Assembly (NCBI RefSeq): GCF_004797125.1
Contig: NZ_CP038810.1
Coordinates: 1,178,001-1,242,000 of the forward strand
Direction: 5' to 3'
DNA from: Flavobacterium sangjuense
Lineage (GTDB): Bacteria > Bacteroidota > Bacteroidia > Flavobacteriales > Flavobacteriaceae
DNA: 64,000 nucleotides
Each line of letters starts with the position of its first letter. Within the stretch, counting starts at the first letter, position 1. The position numbers and the translations under genes are program-made. The notes beneath the pieces were generated by a model. The model did no database searches. It saw nothing but the letters and a program-made list of their open reading frames with translations, and was not told where the DNA came from. Below, piece after piece: positions 41,579-50,482 of this stretch.

Positions 41579-42364
41579 ATGAAATTAGACTTATTTAATA
41601 GACAGTGGATCGACATCGTTTTTGAAGGACGTAACAAAGCGTATGGTGCGTATGAGTTGCGTAAAGAAAATCCAAAAACGACACTTCGCGCCCTTATTAT
41701 TGGAGCATTAGTTTTTGGGTTGGCAGTAAGCGCACCGCTTATTATCAGCTTAATCCCGGATATGTCAAATGAAGACGCATCTTTGGATCAAAAAATCGTA
41801 ACGATTAAGATGCCTCCAAAAGAAGAGAAAAAGGATCTTCCACCGCCACCACCACCACCTCCAAAAGTGGATCAGGTGAAATTTGTTAAGCCTGTTGTGG
41901 CTAAAACAGAAGAAGTTGTAGAAGAACCACCAAAAGTGGAAGAAATAAAAGATAAAAAACTGGGAGCAGAAACAATTAAAGGTGATGAAAATGCACCATT
42001 AACAGTTGAGCCAGTTGGAACGGGACCAAGTGTGGTTGAAGAAGATAACAACATCTATAACACTGCAGGTATAGAAGTAAAACCGGATTTCCCAGGAGGA
42101 TTGGATAAATTCTACAAATTCGTTGGTAAGAATTTTCAAGTTCCGGAAGAAGAAGGGTTAAAAGGAAAAGTATTTGTAACGTTTGTTGTTGAAAAAGACG
42201 GATCGCTTACAGATATTAAAGTACTTAGAGATATCGGTTACGGAACAGGAAAAGAAGCTATCAGAGTTTTAAAATCTTGTCCAAAATGGAATCCCGGAGA
42301 ACAAAATGGTAAAAAGGTAAGGGTATTATATTCTTTGCCTATATCAATCCAATCAGCAGAATAG
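41579..42364 (+). CDS. tonB: TonB-family energy transducer
   Basis: The 261-residue protein has a cytoplasmic N-terminus with the FEGRNKAYGAYELRK motif typical of Bacteroidota TonB, then one membrane helix (ALIIGALVFGLAVSAPLIISL). A proline-rich periplasmic span (LPPPPPPPPK) follows. A C-terminal TonB domain (about 175-258) begins at EVKPDFPGGLDKFYKFVGKN. It should couple the ExbBD motor to TonB-dependent outer-membrane receptors. The next gene starts directly after its stop. Confidence 0.93.
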   Translation: MKLDLFNRQWIDIVFEGRNKAYGAYELRKENPKTTLRALIIGALVFGLAVSAPLIISLIPDMSNEDASLDQKIVTIKMPPKEEKKDLPPPPPPPPKVDQVKFVKPVVAKTEEVVEEPPKVEEIKDKKLGAETIKGDENAPLTVEPVGTGPSVVEEDNNIYNTAGIEVKPDFPGGLDKFYKFVGKNFQVPEEEGLKGKVFVTFVVEKDGSLTDIKVLRDIGYGTGKEAIRVLKSCPKWNPGEQNGKKVRVLYSLPISIQSAE

Positions 42365-42592
42365 ATGATTTCAAAATTCATCGAAAATTTTCAGAAGAAA
42401 TCGCTTAAAGAGCGGTTTCTTCTCGTTATAGGCATTTTGTTTTTTTTGATTTATTTAACATTAGGCTTACTAATCATATTTTGGAAGTCACTACCTTTAA
42501 CATTAGAATATAAATACAGAATTGTTTTTGGAATTTTACTGATAGTATATTCTTTTTTACGATTTTTGCGTTTCTTTAATAAAGAAGAATAA
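42365..42592 (+). CDS. Small two-helix membrane protein
   Basis: The 75-residue protein has two hydrophobic helices (FLLVIGILFFLIYLTLGLLII and YRIVFGILLIVYSFLRFL) joined by a short loop. It starts at the base after the tonB stop and ends 8 bp before the PstS-like gene, so it belongs to the operon. Possibly an accessory subunit of the Exb/TonB complex; no homology recognised. Confidence 0.75.
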   Translation: MISKFIENFQKKSLKERFLLVIGILFFLIYLTLGLLIIFWKSLPLTLEYKYRIVFGILLIVYSFLRFLRFFNKEE

Positions 42593-42600
42593 ATTTAGAA

Positions 42601-43521
42601 ATGAATAAATTAACCAAGACACTCGTTGGCTTTGCTTTATTAACCCTGCTTTTCGTTTTTTCCTGTCAGAAGAAAAATGATAAAGGTGAGGATACAATAC
42701 TGGAAGGGAAAGCTACGGTATATGTTGATGAGTCAATATTGCCAATCGTGGAAGATGAAGCTGCCGTATTTGAAACAGAATATAATGCCAAATTACAATT
42801 GATTTCAAAATCAGAAAATGAAGTAATCAATGATTTGTTTAATGACAAAGCAAAAATTGTAATCTTAACAAGAACACTTACTGCGAAAGAATTAAAAGCT
42901 TATAAAAGCAAAAAAATCACACCAAGAATTACACCTTTTGCAACCGATGCTGTTGCTTTTATTAAAAGCAAAACAACCAACGACACTTTAATGGCATTAC
43001 AGGATGTTGTTGATTTTGTTCACGGGAAAACTGTTCCAAACATTAAAGGATTGGTTTTCGATAATGCGAACTCGAGTACAGCGAGATATATTTCTGAAAT
43101 TTCAGGAGTTTCAGTTAACAATCAAAAAAACATTTTTTCATTCAAAACCAATGAAGAAGTTTTAAAATATGTTGCCAAAAATAAAGGCATGGTTGGAGTC
43201 ATAGGAATGAATTGGATTTTTCAACCGCCATTAGATTTACAAGAAACTGTTGATAATGTAAATGTGTTAGGTGTTAAAGGCATAAACGAATCGGAATATT
43301 TCTTCCCAACACAAGATAATCTGGCACAAGGGAAATATCCTTTGGCACGCCATTTGTATATCGTCAATTGTCAAGGATATTCTGGACTCGGAATGGGATT
43401 TGGTTCCTTCCTAACAGGAGAAAGAGGACAACGCATCATTTTAAAATCAGGGCTAGTTCCTGAGCGAATTCCAACTAGAAAGATCAGAATTAGAAACACA
43501 ATTTCAAAAGATAAAAATTAA
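42601..43521 (+). CDS. PstS-like substrate-binding lipoprotein
   Basis: The 306-residue protein has a lipoprotein signal (VFSCQKK, Cys22). The periplasmic-binding-protein fold resembles PstS phosphate-binding proteins: ATVYVDESILPIVEDEAAVFE, LARHLYIVNCQGYSGLGMGF and GERGQRIILKSGLVP. No pstCAB genes are nearby. Its fixed place inside an exb/tonB operon suggests a role in outer-membrane uptake rather than an ABC transporter, which is inference. Confidence 0.83.
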   Translation: MNKLTKTLVGFALLTLLFVFSCQKKNDKGEDTILEGKATVYVDESILPIVEDEAAVFETEYNAKLQLISKSENEVINDLFNDKAKIVILTRTLTAKELKAYKSKKITPRITPFATDAVAFIKSKTTNDTLMALQDVVDFVHGKTVPNIKGLVFDNANSSTARYISEISGVSVNNQKNIFSFKTNEEVLKYVAKNKGMVGVIGMNWIFQPPLDLQETVDNVNVLGVKGINESEYFFPTQDNLAQGKYPLARHLYIVNCQGYSGLGMGFGSFLTGERGQRIILKSGLVPERIPTRKIRIRNTISKDKN

Positions 43522-43531
43522 ATAGAAGAAG

Positions 43532-45193
43532 ATGAACAAGTTTAAAATTTTCAGCTTAGCGTTAGTAGCAACAACCATTGCGAAAGCACAAGATTTAGAG
43601 CCAGCGAAGAAAGCTATTGATGCTGAACAATTTGAAAAAGCAAAATCGTTGTTAAAATCAGTTATACAAGCAAAACCTTCAAATGGTAAAGCGGCATTTC
43701 TTTTAGGAACCATTTACCTAAAACAAAATATTTCCGATTCTGCCTCAATCTATTTTCAAAAAGGATTAGCAGCAAGCGAAGGTGCAAGATTGAATAATAT
43801 TGGTTTAGGTCAATTAGATTTGGATGCAAATAACAAAGCAGCTGCACAAGCTAAATTTGATTTGGTCATCAAAGAATTGAAAAAGAAAGACACCGAAGAA
43901 TATGTATATATTGCTCGTGCTTTCATGAATGCTGATAAACCGGATTATAAAAGTGCTATTGCCGTTTTGACAAAAGCAGCAACAGCCAATCCAAATGATG
44001 CTCAAGTACAATTAGCATTAGGTGATGCCTATTACGGAGATAAAAATCAAAATGATTCTTATGTCGCTTACAGAAATGCGTATCAATTTGATAATAGTTT
44101 AATCAGAGCAAAAATGCAGTTGGGTGTTTTGTTAAAAGGAGCCAAAGCGTATACAGAAGCTGTAAAAGCATACAACGAAGTAATTGCAATCAATCCAAAT
44201 TATGGTCCGGTTTATCGTGAATTAGCGGAAACTTACTATTTATGGGGGAACAATATTCCAAAAACCTATGATGAAAACATTAAAAAAGCCTTAGGGTTTT
44301 ATGAAAAATACATGAGTTTGACTGACTATTCAATCACTTCACGTATGCGTCATGCTGACTTTTTAATCTTGGCAAAAGATTACAAAGCACTGGAATTGGA
44401 AGCTAACAAGATGAAAGAATTAGATGGAGTTAACCCAAGAATTTTGCGTTACTTAGGTTATTCAGCTTATGAAAACGGAAATGTTGATGTAGCTTTAACG
44501 TCATTGCAAAATTATACTGCAAATCCAACTAACAAAATTATCCCTCGTGATTATTTGTATTTAGGTCAAGCCAAAATTAAAAAAGGAGCTAGTGCTGATG
44601 GGAAATTGATTGATCCAACACAGTTAGCATCCGGAATTGCAGATTTAAAAAAGGCAGTTGAAATGGAGCCATTAGCGGCTAATGAGTTGAATGAAATTGG
44701 AAAAAAATTGTACGACCAAAAAGCATTCGGTGCAGCGGCGGCAGTGTTTGAATTGGCGGTTACCAATCCAAATTCTAAAAATTATTTGATTGACAATTTC
44801 TATCTTGGAAACTCACTTTACTATGACAACACCAGAAAAGATATTGTAAAGCCAGATCCAATTGCGTTGCAAAAAGCAGATGTTGCTTTTGGAAATGTAA
44901 TTACAGCATCACCAACAACACAGGATGCTTACCTTTTCAGAGCAAGAACTAACAGACTATTGGAAAATGACAATATGATGGCTACTTACTACCAACAATA
45001 TATTGATGTAGTAACGGCAAAAGGTGAAGAGGAAGTTACTAAAAACAAAGCTAAGTTTATTGAATCATACAACAATATAGCATCAGCTTTAGCGAATACT
45101 GATAAAACAAAAGCAAAGGAAATGCTAAACAAAACCTTAGCACTTGATCCGGCTAATGCGTATGCGCTTGAAGCAATGAAATTATTAAAGTAA
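43532..45193 (+). CDS. TPR-repeat secreted protein
   Basis: The 553-residue protein has a short N-terminal signal-like segment (LALVATTIAKAQ, about residue 19) and TPR-type repeats throughout. Examples are AKSLLKSVIQAKPSNGKAAFLLG, YTEAVKAYNEVIAINPNYGP and AKEMLNKTLALDPANAYALEA (each quoted in part of a longer unit). TPR proteins act as scaffolds. It is the last gene of the exbB operon and is followed by a terminator. Confidence 0.85.
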   Translation: MNKFKIFSLALVATTIAKAQDLEPAKKAIDAEQFEKAKSLLKSVIQAKPSNGKAAFLLGTIYLKQNISDSASIYFQKGLAASEGARLNNIGLGQLDLDANNKAAAQAKFDLVIKELKKKDTEEYVYIARAFMNADKPDYKSAIAVLTKAATANPNDAQVQLALGDAYYGDKNQNDSYVAYRNAYQFDNSLIRAKMQLGVLLKGAKAYTEAVKAYNEVIAINPNYGPVYRELAETYYLWGNNIPKTYDENIKKALGFYEKYMSLTDYSITSRMRHADFLILAKDYKALELEANKMKELDGVNPRILRYLGYSAYENGNVDVALTSLQNYTANPTNKIIPRDYLYLGQAKIKKGASADGKLIDPTQLASGIADLKKAVEMEPLAANELNEIGKKLYDQKAFGAAAAVFELAVTNPNSKNYLIDNFYLGNSLYYDNTRKDIVKPDPIALQKADVAFGNVITASPTTQDAYLFRARTNRLLENDNMMATYYQQYIDVVTAKGEEEVTKNKAKFIESYNNIASALANTDKTKAKEMLNKTLALDPANAYALEAMKLLK

Positions 45194-45210
45194 AAAAGAA
45201 TAGCATTTTT

Positions 45211-45246
45211 AAAAACCGTCTCGATTCAAAATCGGGGCGGTTTTTT
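45211..45246 (+). terminator. Terminator of the exbB-TPR operon
   Basis: The stem AAAAACCGTCTCGAT pairs with ATCGGGGCGGTTTTT, with two G-U pairs, and a T-run follows. It is 17 bp after the TPR stop. Confidence 0.85.
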
Positions 45247-45285
45247 GTTTAAAAGGACTTATCTTTGCCGACTAGATTAAACAAA

Positions 45286-45918
45286 ATGTTATCAAAAGAA
45301 ACACAATTGGCCGTTGAAAAAGGAGAAATGCTTCCGCTTATGGAAGAGTTTTATACGATTCAGGGCGAAGGATTTCATACAGGAACGGCTGCTTATTTTA
45401 TTCGGATTGGAGGTTGTGATGTAGGCTGTCATTGGTGTGATGTAAAAGAAAGTTGGAATGCCGAATTGCATCCACCAACAGCAACGGATATTATTGTTAC
45501 CAATGCAAAGAAATATGCCGATACAGTCGTTGTGACTGGTGGTGAGCCTTTGACATGGGACATGACTTTGCTTACCCAAAAATTGAAAGACAAGAATCTA
45601 AAAGTGCATATCGAAACTTCCGGAGCTTATCCGGTAACAGGAACCTGGGACTGGTTTTGTCTTTCGCCAAAGAAAAATAAATTGCCGGTTGCCGATGCTT
45701 ATGCGATTGCCAATGAGTTAAAAGTGATAGTTTACAACAAACACGATTTCATTTTTGCTGAAGAACAAGCTGCCAAAGTAAATAGTAATGCTATTCTTTT
45801 CCTGCAACCTGAATGGAGTAAAAAAGAAGAAATGACGCCGCTTATTGTCGATTATGTAATGAACAATCCAAAATGGAGAGTGTCTTTGCAAACCCATAAA
45901 TATTTGAATATTCCTTAA
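45286..45918 (+). CDS. queE: 7-carboxy-7-deazaguanine synthase (radical SAM)
   Basis: Forms CDG in 7-deazaguanine (queuosine) synthesis. The 210-residue protein has a radical SAM cluster motif C-x3-C-x2-C in GGCDVGCHWCD, with VVTGGEPL and LKVHIETSG strands. I start at the ATG at 45286 rather than an upstream TTG at 45265, since a -7 box TATCTTTG overlaps that TTG. A queuosine partner, queA, is 29 kb away in this window. Confidence 0.92.
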   Translation: MLSKETQLAVEKGEMLPLMEEFYTIQGEGFHTGTAAYFIRIGGCDVGCHWCDVKESWNAELHPPTATDIIVTNAKKYADTVVVTGGEPLTWDMTLLTQKLKDKNLKVHIETSGAYPVTGTWDWFCLSPKKNKLPVADAYAIANELKVIVYNKHDFIFAEEQAAKVNSNAILFLQPEWSKKEEMTPLIVDYVMNNPKWRVSLQTHKYLNIP

Positions 45919-45927
45919 AATCATTAT

Positions 45928-46653
45928 ATGAAACTAATTAAGTTGTTTCTGTTTGTCCTATTGCCAATTTCCGGATTTTCACAAATTGGAGGAGAAGATG
46001 AAGTTTATCTAAATGGTGACAGGATTGAAGCTAAATTCAGAGGCGGCGGAATTGACAACTTTACAGCATTTATAAATAGAAATTTCGATTATTCAAAAGT
46101 TACCAAAGCCGGAAAGCTCGAAGGAGCATTTACCATTGATGAACAAGGAAACGTAACCAAAATAAGAATCACTCAGGTTTTAGACCTAGAATCGGCAACA
46201 GAATTTATTAGGGTTTTGAAGATGTGCCCAAAATGGGAACCAGCAAAACGTGGTGGAAAACCAATCAGCATTGAAATAAAATATCCAATGGTTTTTAATG
46301 TTAAACCAAAGCCTTCAGAAAATGATTCTGAAGTAAAAGAAATTAATGAAAACTCAAATAGAAATGAAGGTAAAAGGCCTGGCGGATTGTCTAAGTTTTA
46401 TGAATATATAAATAAAAATTACAAGCTTCCTGATGCTCCAGGACTGAAAGGGCAAGTTATAGTTAGTTTTGTTATTAATGAAGATGGAAGTATTGGTGAT
46501 TATAAAGTCGTCAAGGATTTAGGATACGGAACAGCGGAAGAATTAATAAGAGTTTTAAAGACAACAGGCAATAAATGGACACCAGCAAAAAAGAATGGTA
46601 AGCCAGTAAAGACACCTTTTACTTTGCCTTTAACTATTGATATTCCAGAATAG
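45928..46653 (+). CDS. Secreted protein with two tandem TonB C-terminal domains
   Basis: The 241-residue protein has a signal peptide (LLPISGFSQ) but no membrane anchor. Two TonB-C-like domains follow in tandem. The first (about 35-130) has GNVTKIRITQVLDLESATEF; the second (about 148-240) has GGLSKFYEYINKNYKLPDAP and DGSIGDYKVVKDLGYGTAEE. The second closely resembles the TonB of 41579. Without an anchor or Exb-binding helix it cannot act as a normal TonB. It begins 9 bp after queE. Confidence 0.8.
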   Translation: MKLIKLFLFVLLPISGFSQIGGEDEVYLNGDRIEAKFRGGGIDNFTAFINRNFDYSKVTKAGKLEGAFTIDEQGNVTKIRITQVLDLESATEFIRVLKMCPKWEPAKRGGKPISIEIKYPMVFNVKPKPSENDSEVKEINENSNRNEGKRPGGLSKFYEYINKNYKLPDAPGLKGQVIVSFVINEDGSIGDYKVVKDLGYGTAEELIRVLKTTGNKWTPAKKNGKPVKTPFTLPLTIDIPE

Positions 46654-46659
46654 TTGCAT

Positions 46660-47817
46660 ATGAAATCACAATTCCTATTGGACCAAAATATTACTTTCTT
46701 AAATCACGGGTCTTTTGGTTCTTGCCCAAAGCCTGTTTTTGAAGAATTCCAACGCTTTCAACGAGAATTGGAATTGGATCCTGTTGAGTTTATTGTCAAG
46801 AAGCAACCAAACTATTTAAAAACAGCTAGGGAAAGTTTGGCCAAGTTTGTGGGTTGCCAAGCCGGAGATTTGTTTTTTACTTCCAATCCAACCTATGCGA
46901 TTAATGTTATTATGCGAAGCATAAAGCTAAATCCGGGAGATGAAATTTTGGCTACCAATCATGAGTATGGTGCCATGGACAGAACGTGGAATTTCTATTG
47001 CAAAAAATCCGGAGCCAAATACATTCGTCAAAATATAAGTTTACCTATTGTCTCTAAAGAACAAGTCATTGAAGAATTCTGGAAAGGCTATAACAAAAAC
47101 ACCAAAGTAATTTTCCTGAACCAAATGTCGAGTGCCACAGCTTTGATTTTTCCGGTAAAGGAAATTTGTGACAGAGCAAAAGAACTGGGCTTAATAACAA
47201 TCGTTGACGGCGCACATGTTCCCGGTCATATTGATTTAAATATTTCAGAACTAAATCCGGATTACTATACAGGAACTTTGCATAAATGGATGCTGGCTCC
47301 AAAAGGCAGTTCATTCTTATATGTAAAACCAGAACTGCAAAATGATTTAGAGCCTTTGGTTGTTAGTTGGGGTTACGAAAGCGTAGCGCCGGGCGAAAGC
47401 CAGTTTTTGGATTATCACGAATTGCAAGGAACACGTGATGTTTCCGCTTTTTTGTGTACGCCAAAAGTGATTGAATTTTTAGAGAAAAACAATTGGTCTG
47501 CAGTTTCGAAAGAATGCAAGCAAATAGTTTTTAATAACTACCAACGCTTTTGTGATTTGCTAAATACAAAACCACTTAGTCCAATTACAGAGGAATTTTT
47601 AGGGCAGATGGCGAGTGTTCCTGTTAATACTAACAAGCCATCGCAACTAAAGGATGTATTGTATTCAAAATATAAAATCCAGGTTCCGGTGATGCCGTTG
47701 AACGATAAAATTTATATCCGGTTTTCAATCAATGCTTATAATTCTCAGGAAGATTTAGACATTTTGTACCGTGCTTTGGAAGAGATTATTAAAACAACGG
47801 ATTTGATTCAAGTGTAG
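46660..47817 (+). CDS. Class V aminotransferase, isopenicillin-N-epimerase-like
   Basis: The 385-residue PLP enzyme (ATG at 46660). The N-terminal FLNHGSFGSCPKPVFEEF is characteristic of this subfamily. VDGAHVPGHIDL holds the PLP Asp, and the Lys is in TGTLHKWMLAPKGSSF. Members include epimerases and cysteine-desulfurase-like enzymes. The substrate cannot be read. It lies 6 bp after the TonB-C gene. Confidence 0.87.
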   Translation: MKSQFLLDQNITFLNHGSFGSCPKPVFEEFQRFQRELELDPVEFIVKKQPNYLKTARESLAKFVGCQAGDLFFTSNPTYAINVIMRSIKLNPGDEILATNHEYGAMDRTWNFYCKKSGAKYIRQNISLPIVSKEQVIEEFWKGYNKNTKVIFLNQMSSATALIFPVKEICDRAKELGLITIVDGAHVPGHIDLNISELNPDYYTGTLHKWMLAPKGSSFLYVKPELQNDLEPLVVSWGYESVAPGESQFLDYHELQGTRDVSAFLCTPKVIEFLEKNNWSAVSKECKQIVFNNYQRFCDLLNTKPLSPITEEFLGQMASVPVNTNKPSQLKDVLYSKYKIQVPVMPLNDKIYIRFSINAYNSQEDLDILYRALEEIIKTTDLIQV

Positions 47818-47822
47818 ATTTC

Positions 47823-47922
47823 TAGCCCAGATGGAAGCGGCATCCTTTTTACGTCAGTTCGAGTTGGCGAAGCCAGTATCGAGAACTAGTAAAAAGATAG
47901 AGCGAACAGCCGGAAATAGCTC
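47823..47922 (+). repeat. Dispersed repeat B, copy 1, with variable hairpin
   Basis: Arms TAGCCCAGATGGAAGCGGCA and AACAGCCGGAAATAGCTC flank a hairpin starting CTTTTTAC and ending GTAAAAAG, with inner stem TGGC/GCCA. The arms recur inverted at 53021-53117, but the hairpin there is different. Confidence 0.82.
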
Positions 47923-47927
47923 CTAAA

Positions 47928-48473
47928 CTACTTCCAGTTTTCTCTTTTCTTGAGTTCGGTAATATGAGCCAAATGGTGGTTGCAATGCCATTCATAAAGA
48001 CAAATCATTTCGCGAAGCTGGAACTCCTTATTGTGTTCAGGATGAATGTAAGCCATTTCTAAATCGAATTCAGATAGACTTTTCATTACAAACGCTAGTC
48101 GAAAATGCAGTCCTTCCAGAAATTGAAGCGTAGGTTCAATCGGCATGGTTTTGTTGTCAATGCCTTCTGCCCAAAGATTTTCATAATAGAATTTTATCGT
48201 CGGATTATTTTCTGTCATCGTCCATTTCAGTCGGATAAAACAATTCATATGACTGTCGGCGCAATGATGTACAACCTGACGAATCGTCCAGCCTTGAGGA
48301 CGATACTGGGTTTCGAGTTGTAGATTTGATAAATGCTGAACTTCGGCTTTTAATTTTTGAGGAAAAGTTTCAATCGTTTGTATGGCTTTCGCCAAAATTT
48401 CAGAAGTATAAACTTGAGGTGCTTCAAATAATCCAATCGGATAACGCAGTTTTTCTAATTCAGGATTTTCCAT
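47928..48473 (-). CDS. DinB/YfiT (BstA)-like metal-binding protein
   Basis: The 181-residue protein starts at the ATG at 48473. The four-helix DinB fold is suggested, with a metal triad in VVHHCADSHMN and WHCNHHLAHI. GWTIRQVVHHCADSH is typical of the YfiT/BstA (putative thiol transferase) group. Next to a methyltransferase gene on the same strand with 2 bp between them. Confidence 0.85.
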   Translation of the reverse strand: MENPELEKLRYPIGLFEAPQVYTSEILAKAIQTIETFPQKLKAEVQHLSNLQLETQYRPQGWTIRQVVHHCADSHMNCFIRLKWTMTENNPTIKFYYENLWAEGIDNKTMPIEPTLQFLEGLHFRLAFVMKSLSEFDLEMAYIHPEHNKEFQLREMICLYEWHCNHHLAHITELKKRENWK

Positions 48474-48475
48474 AA

Positions 48476-49177
48476 TCAAAGTGTGAGTTTTGCTAAATAA
48501 TCAAAATGTTTGCCTTCAAGAACCAATTCGCATTGCAAGCCATTGGCATGTGCCGCATTTTGCAACGTATTATAATCCAAATAAAGCCAAGGAAAGGCTT
48601 CTTCGGTTTCGCCTTTGTAGTTAATGGAAAAAGTCAGTTCGCCATAATAACTGTCAGCCGGAACCAAATAACTTCCGTCGTCATCGGCATCAAACATATA
48701 AATGATGTCAGAACTGTCAAGTAAGATTTGCCCATTCGGATTCAAAAGCGATTTTAGTTTTTGTAGATATTTCGAAGTTTCAGCTAATGTTCCAAAAATG
48801 CCCGTTCCGTTCATTAACAACAGAATCGTATCGAAGCTTTCTCCTTTCAAATCTATAATATTTTGAACCTTGGCATTTTTTAAATCGCGAAGCTGACAGG
48901 CTTTGATAGCATTTGCCGAAATATCAATGGCTGTCACATCAAATCCTTTTTCCTGAAGATACAAAGCATGACTTCCGGCGCCACAACCTACATCGAGAAC
49001 TTTTCCTTTGCAAAGCTGTAATGCTTTTTTTTCGAGTTTTGGCATTTCATTAAAACTTCTGAAAAGATATTCCACACTCATGTCATCTGCTTCCGAAATG
49101 TTGGTTTCGGTAACCAAATCTTCTGGCGAATTGTCAGTTTGAAAATCGAGTATGGCTTTTCCGAAAAGATCTTTCAT
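48476..49177 (-). CDS. Class I SAM-dependent methyltransferase
   Basis: The 233-residue methyltransferase carries the SAM motif [15 protein letters not shown] (about residue 60), then [15 protein letters not shown] and a motif IV-like [15 protein letters not shown]. The substrate is not readable. Upstream of the DinB gene and probably co-transcribed. A tandem TATTCGGTTAT word precedes its start. Confidence 0.87.
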   Translation of the reverse strand: MKDLFGKAILDFQTDNSPEDLVTETNISEADDMSVEYLFRSFNEMPKLEKKALQLCKGKVLDVGCGAGSHALYLQEKGFDVTAIDISANAIKACQLRDLKNAKVQNIIDLKGESFDTILLLMNGTGIFGTLAETSKYLQKLKSLLNPNGQILLDSSDIIYMFDADDDGSYLVPADSYYGELTFSINYKGETEEAFPWLYLDYNTLQNAAHANGLQCELVLEGKHFDYLAKLTL

Positions 49178-49233
49178 ATGAGTTTATTCGGTTATTTGGT
49201 TATTCGGTTATTCGTTTTATGTAATTTTGCACC

Positions 49234-49734
49234 ATGAGTTTGAAACCTTCCTTAAACGAGATTCAAAAGTTAGCCAAAGATAAGCATATCGAAAACAAAA
49301 AGTATTTTGATAAGCTCAAAAAGAAAGCGCCCAAAAACCTTGATTATGTGATGCAGGAATTACACGATGCCGAATTCAAACGAACAGATTGTTTGAAATG
49401 CGCGAATTGTTGCAAAACCACTGGGCCGTTATTTACTTCAGCTGATATTGAACGGATTTCAAAACATCTGAAACAAAAACCACAACAATTTATCGACCAA
49501 TATCTTCGCATTGATGAAGACAAGGATTATGTACTGCAAAGTGTTCCGTGTACGTTTTTGGATGCTGAAAATTACTGCATGATTTATGATGTGCGTCCAA
49601 AAGCCTGTCGTGAATTTCCACACACCGATAGAAAGAAGTTTCAACAGATTTCCGATTTGACTTTGAAGAATGTTGCTATTTGCCCTGCGGCTTATAATAT
49701 TGTGGAAGAAATGAAGAAAAAATTACCGTTATAA
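49234..49734 (+). CDS. YkgJ-family cysteine cluster protein
   Basis: The 166-residue protein has a Cys cluster DCLKCANCCKTTGP, plus CTFLDAENYCMIYDVRPKACREFP and a later AICPAAY. The Cys spacing is that of the YkgJ/DUF (zinc- or iron-cluster) family with unknown function. Divergent from the methyltransferase gene. Confidence 0.85.
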   Translation: MSLKPSLNEIQKLAKDKHIENKKYFDKLKKKAPKNLDYVMQELHDAEFKRTDCLKCANCCKTTGPLFTSADIERISKHLKQKPQQFIDQYLRIDEDKDYVLQSVPCTFLDAENYCMIYDVRPKACREFPHTDRKKFQQISDLTLKNVAICPAAYNIVEEMKKKLPL

Positions 49735-49823
49735 TTATGAAATCGCCACTATTTAATTGTTTGTATAGCAAACAATCACAAAAGCGATTCCATGTGACCC
49801 ATAAAAAACAATGACAAATACAC

Positions 49824-50225
49824 ATGAAAATATATAAATCAAAAATAGATTGGTGGCTGGGATTGCCATTACTATATCCTATTTTTTTGAGTGTTACAAG
49901 TATGATTGAAGGAGAATGGATTGGTTATCCTGTATTTATCTTTTTCCTACTGTTTATTGTTTTTATTTCAAAATCTACCAGATATATTATTGCAGAAAAT
50001 CAACTAATTGTTAAATCCATGTTTGTTGTAAACGATAGGATAGACATTTCAAAAATTAGGAAAATAGAAAAAACGAATAGCATTTTGAGTTCACCGGCAT
50101 TATCATTAGATCGAATAGCGATTAAGTTCAACAAGTTTGATGAAGTTTATATTTCCCCAAAAGAAAAGCAAAACTTCCTTACAGATTTGCTTCAAATCAA
50201 CCCAAATATAGAAGTCAAGGTATAA
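49824..50225 (+). CDS. Membrane protein with PH-like domain
   Basis: The 133-residue protein has two N-terminal membrane helices (LPLLYPIFLSVTSM and YPVFIFFLLFIVFISK) followed by a bacterial PH-like beta domain (YIIAENQLIVKSMFVVNDRIDISKIRKIEK). Such proteins are widespread unknowns. Followed by another small membrane gene. Confidence 0.72.
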   Translation: MKIYKSKIDWWLGLPLLYPIFLSVTSMIEGEWIGYPVFIFFLLFIVFISKSTRYIIAENQLIVKSMFVVNDRIDISKIRKIEKTNSILSSPALSLDRIAIKFNKFDEVYISPKEKQNFLTDLLQINPNIEVKV

Positions 50226-50263
50226 TAAAGGGTTGCGTTTTGCGTTATTGATAAAAGAAGATT

Positions 50264-50482
50264 ATGAAAAAGCTGTATATTTTAATTGTAATTTATCTTG
50301 TGGCTTTAACCATAGCAATCTATGGCTATATCATAGACACTGATCCAATCATCGGCAGTTTTACCAATCAGGTTTTTGAGGTAATTATGTTGTCGGCATT
50401 TATATTTGCAATTCTTATGTTGCCTGTTTATTTATTTTACTTTGTGTACAGCGTTTTCAAAAGAATACAGAAACCTAAATAA
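50264..50482 (+). CDS. Small two-helix membrane protein
   Basis: The 72-residue protein has helices YILIVIYLVALTIAIYGYII and VIMLSAFIFAILMLPVYLFY. No family recognised. Convergent with the NamZ-like gene; the two stops are adjacent. Confidence 0.6.
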   Translation: MKKLYILIVIYLVALTIAIYGYIIDTDPIIGSFTNQVFEVIMLSAFIFAILMLPVYLFYFVYSVFKRIQKPK

